A DNA stretch of 64,000 nt, taken from positions 5,332,001 to 5,396,000 of the forward strand of contig CM056876.1 in NCBI GenBank assembly GCA_029876055.1, read 5' to 3'. The notes under the pieces are model-generated. The model had not been told where the DNA came from and ran no database searches. It saw nothing but the letters and a program-made list of their open reading frames with translations. Below are positions 43,842 to 52,837 of the stretch, piece by piece (the first letter of the stretch is position 1; the number at the start of each line of letters is the position of its first letter). The stretch comes from Madurella fahalii. Taxonomy: Eukaryota > Ascomycota > Sordariomycetes > Sordariales. Made by a program: the position numbers and the translations under genes.

Positions 43842-46800
43842 CTAAGTCTGGATTTGCGGTGCGTTTCGCGACCAGTTATCGCGTCCTCGGTAGCCGCCCC
43901 GGTGGTTTCTGCTAGAGTTGGATCCGGAACCGCTGGACCCTTGATCCGCCGCATACGAGGAGGATGGCTCACGGCCCTTGCTCTGGCGATGCTGAGATGC
44001 CGCAGCATGTCGGCCGCCACGTTGTCCTGCGCGGCGGGGGTTGCTGCGCGTCCGCCCGAAGGGAATAACGATCGTCTTGCTCTCGCTGCCGGGGAGGCAG
44101 ACGTGCCAGACAGTCCCGGCTCCCGACACGTCAACGGGAAAGCTGATGGAATCCGCAGTCGATACAGCGGCATAGAGCTTCTTAGGCAGCGGCTTCGGCG
44201 CGGGGCTGGGTTGCCATGCCATTTCCGGCGTCGTATTGGGGAACCGGACAGGGGGGACCGAGCCCATCTCCTGCTCCTCGAAACATTCCTCCGCCATCAC
44301 CTTTGTGGTCACCGACCCGTCCTTGTCCGGTGAGAGCGCTGCAGCTCGAGGATACGACGGTTCGGGATAATGGAGGCCGGCGCGAAAATCGGTCACTGCC
44401 GGCTTGATGGGTGCATGTGTCTTTCGGCCGCCCAGCAGGTTGTCGATCTTGGTCTGCCACGAGCTATCAGGTTTGTGGGCGGTCACGCGTGGAGCGCCGT
44501 CATGTTCTTTGTATGCCGCCTGGTTGGCCCACCCAAAGCTGGGCACCTGGGGCCGCGAAGGCGCAGGAGGAACGTTGTGCGAATCCGCAGCGCTAGCCTG
44601 TGATTCCCGCGCCACCGACGGCGGGAGCCTGACGACCGGCTGTGGTCGCGGGAGCGAGACGTGCGGGTGGGTAGCGTCCCCGTCAAAAGCCGGATGCCCA
44701 GCCATGTCCGGCGGAGGGGGGGATGGAGATTTGGGCCGGACGGCATCCGTGCTTATTTCCTGGCGGACGTCGCGGGACGAGGGGAAGAAGCGGGAGCTTC
44801 GGGCTTGCTGCGGCGCCGCAGTCTTCCCGCCAAGAATTGGTGCCGAGGGCATGTCGCGAGGCGCTGTACTCTGCGTGATTTGGCTGTAGTCAGATGGGGC
44901 GGCACTCGACACGGACGGCGCTTGCTGCGAGGTCGCTGCCTTCGGCTCGGCCGCCCACAGGTTCTCTTGCCCGATCTGTATTGTCTGCTTAGGGGCCGCC
45001 TCGGTGCGCACGCCGCTTTCGTCGAGCTTCGTCGGACGCCATGTATCTTTGATGGCGGGCTGGATATCTGTCAGCGAACGACCTTCTTTTTGCATTCGAC
45101 GATCTCGTTCTTCGTATTGAGCGTTGAGTATCTCCGAGAACTTGTCGTCGTTGAGACGTACAGCGGCTGCCCAAGGGTTATCCTTCATATCGCGGTCTCC
45201 AGTTGACTGTTCGCTTCGGGGCTGTCTTGGAGGGCCGATCGGCGCCTGTCTCCCCGTAGAAGCAGGCGCTGATGCCTGTGATGCGCCTGCGGAGCGGGTG
45301 CCATTCGGCGGCGCGATGGGTCCCGGCCCCGACTTGCTGGGGACCTGGGGAAGTTGGGTGGTCCCGAGATCCGAAACGAAAGTACCGTTACCTAGGCTGC
45401 GGTTGTTACTATTGGGGGCGCCCCAGATCTTCGCGGAAGGCTGAGCGCCCCAAGAAGCCGGGGGATACCGTTCGGGCTTGGCAGGAGGCCAGGGGTGCGC
45501 ATGGCTGCTGCCGTGGGGCTGCGGACGAGACTCGACGCTGTCGAGCGGCGAGAGAGCCTGCGCTTGCGCGCCGTTCGGAAGCGACGCTGGCTGCTTGGCA
45601 GATTCGGACATCGCGGCGGCTGGGGCGGCATTTTCTGCGCCTTGCTGCTCTTCGACCGGAGATTTCTGGGACCCGAGGCTATCGCGGGACTGAATTTGGG
45701 TTGGAGTAACGGCCTGTTCTTTTGCAGCCGCTTTCTTGGCGCTGTTGGCTTCGGGCGCGGGACCCATTGCCTCCAGCTTCGCACGGATTCGTTCCCTTCG
45801 GGCTGCTTCCTCTCTTGCCTCTTCTTCCTGGCGGCGCCTCATGGCAAGCTCCCGACGCTCGCGCATCAACTTCTTTTGAAGCTCATAATCCTGCTCGGTC
45901 ACGGCGACTGCTGCCGCCTGCTGGCCTGGTGGCGGTACTGGTGCTTGTGCGCCCTGATGGTACGGGGTGGCGTGAACCGTCCCCGGGGAAGCTCTGGGTT
46001 GCCAACTCTGTCCGTGGCGCGGTCCACCCTGAAGACCAGAGGGCGAGAAATTCCTCGGCGAAGCAGGACCGTCGCTCCCCGCTGTAACCGATCCTCGTCG
46101 GGCGTTGATAAGCTCGGGGGGCGGTAAGGGGTGATCAGGATTCCGAAGTCTTTGCCAGCTGCCGCTTCCGCCACTAACGTTGGATGACCCGCGTCGTCGG
46201 CCGTACAGGCCCTGTTGCTCGCTCCTCCCCGTTTGGAATGCCCCGGGCGGCTCAATCGGGCCTTGCTGCTCATGGTGTGGCGGGCGCTGCAGAACAGCCG
46301 GCTGCCTGCCATGCTGCGGTTCCGGGCGTAGCGAACCGCGGCGGTCGAGGACGGGTTCATAGCGGCCAGACTGCGAATTGAACAGCTCTCGGTTGGTGGG
46401 GGGAGCGCCATCCCTCCAGGGCGCTCGGCTGAAGTCATCTGCGGCAATCTCTTTGGGGGGAGGCGGGGTATTGACTTTGCTAGCGGAGGCGTCCTTTGGC
46501 GCGGACTTGGCGGGCTGGCCCGGCACATCCACCGCGATGGGCGAGACCTTGTCGACCTTCGGGATGGGTGCCCATGGGGACTTGACCGGGGTCGGTGGGG
46601 CCGGCGGTTTTGCGACCAAGGTTGGTTTTTCCGGCACGCCTTTCAGCACCAGGCCCTTCCCAGAAGCCAGAACACCGGGCTTGATCGATGGTGAGGTGCC
46701 GGGTGGCGGCGGTTTGGCTTTCTCGACGGCCCCGTTCTCTTTTGCAGGCTGCCGAGGGGCCGGTTCGGGCGGTGGCGGGTGAGGCTCGTCGTTATGGGTG

Positions 46801-47686
46801 ATTGAGATCTTGGTTCCGTCTTTCCAGGTGATGGTGTCCGGCGCCCAGTCATCATCGTCGTCATCGATGTCGGCCCAATTGGCTTGGCCCTTGGTGTCGT
46901 CCGGTTGGAGTCTATTAGCCATGTGAATTCCATATTTCTTCAGTTCCTCATCGGTATATTTCTTGGGTTCGGGCGGAGGGACCGCTGCTTGACGGGTTAG
47001 CAATCATTAGGGGGCGCCCGAGGGAGTGTTTGCTCACGTCGATTCTTGTTCCAAACCGCATTTCCATCAGGAGCCGAGCCTGGTTTCCCACCATTTGTCC
47101 CGGCGGACGCCTTTGCAATCAGTCCGCTGCCGGTTTTCGCGACTAGCCTGGGTCGGGCGGATGTCGGAGTACCGCTCGGTGCTGATACTGAGCTGGCCGT
47201 AGTCGGCGCCTTCTCGGCCGTCTTGGACTGCGCGATTGGGGCTGACCCCTTGGGGTTGAGGAATGTTTTGTTGACATTGATGGCCTTGAAAGACGCGGGC
47301 TTCTTCACGGATGACGACGTGCGGCCGTGGTTTTTCCCGTCGCTCTGGCCCTTGGACGCATCGGATTTGGTCGCCTCGTTATCGGATCCTCCACTAATGC
47401 TAACTTCTGTCGAGTTCACCAAATCGTCGACAATGTCGGAGATGTGCTTGTTCTCAAACTCGTCCGTCCCGGAAGCGGCAGTATCGCCGTTCACGTGCGG
47501 TCGGTTGACGTCGACATTTTGCGAATCGGTAACGATCGTGGTCTGGACGCGGGCGGGGTAGCTGCGGTCAGCGGTCACGGACATTACATGCGAAGCGACG
47601 GGATGCGGTGCGATGCTCACGGGCTCAGGTACAGAAGTCAGAGTAGCTTCATCGGACCGCTGCTTTGGTGACTCAGTGGCCATCAT
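43842..47686 (-). CDS. Uncharacterised long low-complexity fungal protein with WADIDDDDDDW motif
   Basis: Two exons, 47686-47038 and 46984-43842, give 1263 aa; the 53 bp intron (GTGAGC, TTGCTAAC, AAGCAG) joins NKNR to PVPPPEPKKYT. I do not recognise the family. Most of the chain is Pro/Ser/Gln-rich and probably disordered. A conserved-looking block at about 225-275 reads KKYTDEELKKYGIHMANRL then ANWADIDDDDDDWAPDTIT and WKDGTKISI. A Glu/Arg-rich helix follows in the middle (KKLMRERRELAMRRRQEEEA). Repeated NPWAAAVRLND and NLWAAEP-type Trp patches occur in the second half. A compact hydrophobic segment near the end (TVWHVCLPGSESKTIVIPFG) precedes an RGG-like tail (GGYRGRDNWSR). Acidic/Trp motifs plus RGG suggest an RNA- or translation-associated protein, but that is a guess. 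Start: first ATG of the frame. Confidence 0.8.
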
Positions 47687-48410
47687 ACGGTTGTCGGGTA
47701 GTCGGCGGTCGCACGGTGATGGATTGACCGATTGCGAGTCCACCAAGTCGCGGGGTATTAACGATGTAATTGTGGTGATATCTAGCAACAAGAGAAAGAG
47801 TCTCAGTCAGCAACCCGGGATTGAACAAGGGCGCGCAAAAATGAGCATGCAGGCATTCGGCCAGATGTCGATGGCTGGCGCAGAACCGGCTATGAAGCCC
47901 GCACTCACTCGGCTTAACGGGGGCGTACCTCCTTCTCCCTGGGGTCGGCTGGAAGGACCGAGGCTTGCGCTACCTCTGTGTCGCGGGTCGCTGGTGTGAA
48001 AATAAAAAAAAAGGGAAAGGACGGACTTGGGGAAAAGTTGCGAGAGGTGCAGTCCTCTGAGGCGATGCGGCTTGTCTCTTTTCGCCTACTGACGACTCGG
48101 GACGGTTGGCAAAGGTCAGAGCTGGCAGCGTGGTTATTTTGGGCTTAGCGCAGAAATTGCTCCACTCACGAGCGAGGATCTGCCTCATGCCACCTGCAAA
48201 GCAGGCAGTGCAAACAGGAGTGAGCGTGATCAAAGCGATAAATCCTAGCCTCTACATTCCCGGTAACCTGATATATGCAGTATGCGTTGTTGTAAACTGA
48301 ATAATGAATATAGAGAAAAACAAGTTGTTTTTCCAACGCAATACCTCTGCGTGGGACGTATATAGTACTAGATGTCCCAGCGATATTTCTTTCATATTTA
48401 TTTTATTTAT

Positions 48411-48447
<37 letters not shown>

Positions 48448-48845
48448 GAAGAATGAACCAAAAGTACCTTGATTTCAATAGTTCATTGCAATCAAGTCCC
48501 AGTGGCCAAGGGTTTGCCTGCCCATATATTATCCACATCTCAAACAAGAAGCGCAAAGGAAGGAATAAATGAATGGAAAGAGATATATTCCAGGCGTGGT
48601 TTCGAGGCAAGGGGCCAGGGATTGGTAGCCATCTGAAAGAGATACAAACTCTTTCAAGTCTAGTTCCAGGATCTCAGTTCTTTAGGCTGTCTCACACACC
48701 GGCATTTGTAGACCCGGCCACCAAACTTTGGAAAGAGAACAAAGAAAACTCGGTTATGGTGGGTGCTGGGGCACTCCATCTATTTGATAACAGTTATGTA
48801 CACGCCTGAGCCATCACCAAGCTGAGAGGCTCCCCTACCTCCGAT
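47687..48845. other. Intergenic with AT-rich stretch
   Basis: This 1.16 kb lies between the uncharacterised gene start and the ATP17 stop. Its right half (about 48240-48600) is AT-rich and carries a 32-base poly(T) run. No gene was recognised. Confidence 0.5.
48414..48445. repeat. Poly(T)32 tract
   Basis: An uninterrupted run of 32 T on the plus strand, the longest homopolymer in the window. It lies about 400 bp downstream of the ATP17 stop (poly(A) in the sense of that gene). Confidence 0.85.
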
Positions 48846-49492
48846 TTAGTGGGCATGGTTCTTGTGGTGGCCTAAAGCCCTGGTCAGTGATGGACGTCTT
48901 TGGCTATCCATGGTCATTACTTACGAAGGTGGAAGTAGTAGTTCTGGGCGTAGCCGATAGCGAGAAGGAAGACGATGGCGTGGATGACGGCTTGACCACG
49001 ATTAGCATCTGTTCATCTGACCTGAACGACGTTGACCACATACGCTTCACCGACGGGTTCTTGCCGAAGTGCTTCGCTTGGTACCTGCCGAGAATGCCGG
49101 TGGCCTTGACCTCGGGAGCCGATCCCCGGGGGAGCTTCTCGTAGAAATTGACGACACGCTGCATGCGGACAGCGTCAGGGGCAGCACCAATGGCCTGGTT
49201 CCTCCGCGTTAGCCACAAATCATTCGTGATCTTCGATCCGCACGCCCCATGAGTATCAATCGTGGCACAACCGGCGCGAATCTCCTTCCAGAACAATGCA
49301 TCCTCCTTTTGGCTCGACCTCCGGGCAGTTCGGGGCGCTAATGTAGGGGTCAAATTTTACTGCAGAAACATACCTTTGGAGAGGCAACCTAGAAACTCGA
49401 TTGTTAGTAGTAGTCCCAAATCGCCAAAGCTATGAATGGCATACCTTGGGCGGAATGAGGGTCGAAAGCGCCCGGCGGGTGACGTAGCTCAT
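48846..49492 (-). CDS. ATP17: Mitochondrial F1Fo-ATP synthase subunit f (Atp17)
   Basis: Five exons, 49492-49445, 49388-49374, 49194-49044, 48990-48925 and 48871-48846, encode 101 aa, the normal family length. The protein starts MSYVTRRALSTLIPPKVASPK, continues AIGAAPDAVRMQRVVNFYEK, LGRYQAKHFGKNP and ends with one membrane helix (HAIVFLLAIGYAQNYYF) and HLRHHKNHAH. Subunit f is a peripheral-stalk/membrane component of complex V. Introns are 56, 179, 53 and 53 bp, with donors GTATGC, GTATGT, GTATGT and GTAAGT. Exon 2 is only 15 nt (VASPK). Splice choice for exon 3 was fixed by the frame (SVK/PVIHA) and the GTATGT donor at 49043. The gene is head-to-head with the complex I gene NUO-21 across 372 bp. 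Confidence 0.93.
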
Positions 49493-49864
49493 TTTGGCAA
49501 GTTGCGTCGCGCGCGCTCGCAAACGTGTGAAGAACTCGACGGCGAAGGGAGAGAATGAGAAAGTCAAATCCCCAGCTACTCGATGCGCGGGTCCGGCTCA
49601 ATTGGACGTGGTCGTTTCGAGGTTTGAGCTGTTAAAGCTGGAATGGGCCTGACTGCGGGAAAACGCAAGACCCTCGTCGGCAAAGATGTTGTTGCGCGCG
49701 GTTGTTCCCGGCTAACCAATCATAGATGGCAAAGTGGGGATGCCGCAATTGAGACAACCCGTTCCAACCTGGAATCGCCTCAATCTCTCGAGGAAGCTTA
49801 GAAGAGCATTCAACACCAGCAACCGCCCACACCCCTTCGAACGAGACAAAAGAGAGGGGCAATC
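49493..49864. promoter_or_regulatory. Bidirectional OXPHOS promoter (ATP17 / NUO-21) with two CCAAT boxes
   Basis: This 372 bp lies between divergent start codons of a complex V and a complex I subunit. CCAAT at 49716-49720 faces NUO-21 (about 145 bp upstream of its ATG). ATTGG at 49601-49605 is a CCAAT box facing ATP17 (about 110 bp upstream of its ATG). CCAAT is the target of the HAP2/3/5 complex that controls respiratory genes in fungi. Confidence 0.65.
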
Positions 49865-50596
49865 ATGCCCTCATTACGGACAACGTCATCGGCGGTGCGG
49901 TTGCTGCGCAGTGCGTCGCAAGCCCGCGCCGTCCTTCCCGCCTCGCGACGCTTCGAGAGCTCGGTGCCGGCCAAGACAGAGAAGGAAAAGAAGGAGTCGT
50001 CACCGATGGCCACGCTACCCCGAAATGCACCCGACTACAATGTCCCCATTGACATGGCTACATCGTACGAGCTCCATTCTCGGTGAACCTGCGCCCTCGG
50101 CTGTCAATTGATTGACGTTTATCCAGCACCTTCACGCCTGTCCCCAAGCACATCCAGGATGGCACCGAGGACGTCGTACCTGCTGGCCTCCTGTCTGGGG
50201 CCCCGCTGGAGCTCCAAGCCCGGACAGTCCGGTACGCCCTCCTGCTCCCGGTCTACGGGACTGACACACTGACGCCTTCGATATAGCATTTACCGGCCCG
50301 CCAAGCCGGCGACGCAATCCGGTGACAAGATTGGCACCAGGTGGCGGATGGACTGGGACGTCCTGCCCAAAGGCCACAGATGGGAGAACCCGCTGATAGG
50401 ATGGCAGTCGTCGGGCGACCATATGCAGGGCACGCACATCCACTTCAAGACCAAAGAGGACGCCATCGCCTTTGCCGAGAAGCAGGGCTACGAGTATTTC
50501 GTCCAGGAGCCAAACGAGCGCCACTTCACCCCAAAGGCGTATGCCAACAACTTCCTATACTCCCCAGGCAAGTTGAAGCACATCCGGACCAAATAG
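49865..50596 (+). CDS. nuo-21: NADH:ubiquinone oxidoreductase (complex I) 21 kDa / NDUFS4 subunit
   Basis: Three exons, 49865-50064, 50127-50231 and 50287-50596, give 204 aa. The introns are 62 bp (GTACGA..TCCAG) and 55 bp (GTACGC..TATAG). The N-terminus MPSLRTTSSAVRLLRSASQA is an Arg/Ser/Ala-rich mitochondrial presequence. The NDUFS4 core follows: RIYRPAKPATQSGDKIGTRW, WENPLIGWQSSGDHMQGT, FKTKEDAIAFAEKQGYEYFV, YANNFLYSPGKLKHIRTK. It is an accessory matrix-arm subunit stabilising the NADH-oxidising module of complex I. Its divergent partner is another OXPHOS gene, ATP17. Confidence 0.96.
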
Positions 50597-50959
50597 GCGC
50601 GTGGTGGATCGTTACTCCTGGGCGGCAATGTACATAACATGGAACTTGAGACGGCACCGGACAAAAATGCAAGAGAATCTAGAATGAAGATCAGTCTCTC
50701 ATCGCGATGTAAGTTTTTATTGCGCAAAGCGGTCTATATATCCCACTAGACGGCCCAAGTGTATCGCCACAAACGCAACGTAAGCCATACAAGGCCATCG
50801 TTCATGCTTCAGCCCTAGCCAGAACGCCGTGATAATGCTCCAGTACCCGCCCCTAGTAACCGCGCCGGAGTCCTGCCGCCGCCTCGCAACGCCATAAAGT
50901 CAATGGATATAGCCCTCTGCCGTAAGTCACTCATAAACGCTCTCGGCGCCACCGCCTGT
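50597..50959. other. Convergent intergenic
   Basis: This 363 bp lies between the NUO-21 and GID8 stops. Nothing recognisable. Confidence 0.5.
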
Positions 50960-52224
50960 TCACGTCGTAATCATTGGCTCGTGGCCGCTGTCATTGAAAT
51001 CCACATTGTCTCCATTGAGACCAAGTTCGATGGACTCTGGCAGGTCCATCTTCTTGGACCTGGCCGAATTCTCAGCCCACGTCCGCATGCGGACGAGCTG
51101 TCTGATAGCGGCTTCCCGGCGCTGGGTTTGCCGCAGCAGCACTGCCTCGTTGACCTTGGCCGCCGTGGTTCTGCGGAGGTCCGAGCTAAGCAGCGCCGCA
51201 AGTTCCGGCTGCAGCTTGTCGTGGGGGAAAAATATCAGAACCATGGTCTGCTCGAGATCATGCAAGAAATCGCGGTTTGTGGCCGCACGAGGGCCCAGTT
51301 TCTTAGTAGCAAAGTCCACGGCGGGGGAGACATCGCCCCCATTGCACTGCCGAATCAGCTCAACGAGTTGTTGTCGTAGGAGCGAGAAATGGAGCTCTGG
51401 GTTCGTGTCTAGCAGCTATTGATGTGTCAGTCCGGGATTGTGCCAACCAGGAGTCTGAAACAAAAGCGGGAAGAGTCATGCTGCGTCATAATCTGCTAGT
51501 GGTTGTTTCTCATCACGGGCCAGAGGCCTATGCGTGGTGCATGATGAAACTCGTGTTCTAATCATAGCAGCATGGGACTGTGGATAAACATGCCGTACCT
51601 CTGGATCAAGCTCATTCAGAGCTGTGATTGCGCTCTCGATATCGCCGCTATGAATAGCATGCTGTATCTCCTGCCGTGCCTGGATCGACGGGTCGCACTG
51701 CTGCGGCTGCAGATTCGCTTCCTTAGAGAACTTTGCTGCGGCCTTGGGGTACCCTTCCATCGTCAGGTAGTCAAGTATCAAAGCGTTGATATCGCTAGCC
51801 AAAAATGTCAGCGCGGTCCAGCCATTTGGATGCAAGTCCCAAGACCGTGTGCAGGGCAATTCAGGGTTTAACGAGTTATGCAGAGCTTCTCCACATGGAA
51901 TGTTCGGAGAGATTCCCATTGATACGCAATCATCATCTTGCCATGGCGGGGATTTAGGATGCGCACATCGCTTACCTCTTCGGCGACTTGACGTCGGCCA
52001 CCCGTTTGTCGAAGGCATGCTGGAAGGTGGTGGCCGTCGAGGTTGAGGAAGTCTGTTGCCGTGAAGGCGGTTAACATACCGACTCATCACGTGTCCGCCG
52101 AGCAGCGAGCCGCAAGACGTACCATCCGGCCAAAGTTGTCGCGGATATGAGCAAGTATGGTTTCCCGAAAAGCTGAATCACTGTCGAGTCCACCCAGATC
52201 GAAGACGGCGCTCCAGCTGGACAT
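50960..52224 (-). CDS. GID8: GID/CTLH E3 ligase complex subunit GID8 (LisH-CTLH-CRA protein)
   Basis: Four exons, 52224-52123, 52052-51976, 51794-51599 and 51415-50960, give 276 aa (introns 70, 181 and 183 bp). The LisH motif is DINALILDYLTMEGYPKAA; the CTLH region follows (IQHAIHSGDIESAITALNEL) and then the CRA part (LHFSLLRQQLVELIRQ, KLGPRAA, LEQTMVLIFF, LLSSDLR). Gid8 is a scaffold subunit of the GID/CTLH ubiquitin ligase, which in yeast degrades gluconeogenic enzymes. The 5' end is uncertain: the first ATG (52224, MSSWSAVFDLGG) gives a 33-residue leader. A second in-frame ATG at 52125 sits directly against the GTACGT donor and would give MTSSTSTATTFQHAF, which looks more like usual fungal starts (243 aa). 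It is head-to-head with URK1 over 613 bp. Confidence 0.88.
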
Positions 52225-52837
52225 GTGCCTGGTTGACAGGACGTGGCGCTTTACATCTGTCTGCGCATGCGCCTAGACACGGGGGTCGGCACTTGGTGGG
52301 AGAGTGCGAGGGAAAAAAATTGAAGGAGGTGGACTCGACGAGAGAGGGAAGCGAAGACGAGCGAAGTTGGTTCAAAACCTGAGCAAACGGGAAGCGTCCG
52401 AGCTCCTCTGTGGGGACAATGCGGATCCCAGGCCACCGGACTCTGAGTGCAGCCGGGGCGCTCGGGCATCCGCCGTGGGCGCCTGGGCGTACTGGGCGGG
52501 GCGAACTGGCTCAGTATAGTGTAGCTTTCACTGCCCCGCATTAGCCGAGAGCGCCCCAGCTGGAAGAGAATTCGTCTGGAGGATCCCGTCCTGCATCGAC
52601 CGACTTGGACCTAGCAGACCAGCCCGGCTACCTAGTGAACAAAGCGTCCGTTTCCATTCCGAACGCAAAACACTGGTTTTAAACTGTAGGTTACCTAGCC
52701 TCACCTGGGAAGACGCAAAGACGGATGCATCTCCTGCAATAGCACCCGTCGCTTATCCCGGCAGCCTTGCACACTGCGGTTCCAAGGCTTGGGTCTGCCA
52801 CTGCCCCTCCACCGCGTCAGCGTAACCTGGTTCAGCC
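52225..52837. promoter_or_regulatory. Divergent GID8 / URK1 promoter region
   Basis: This 613 bp lies between outward-facing start codons. No coding frame with motifs and no specific factor site assigned. Confidence 0.45.

Noticed and set aside
43692..44333. Plus-strand open frame of 213 codons at the 3' end of the uncharacterised gene
   Set aside because: Antisense overlap with the conserved C-terminal segment; no motif of its own.
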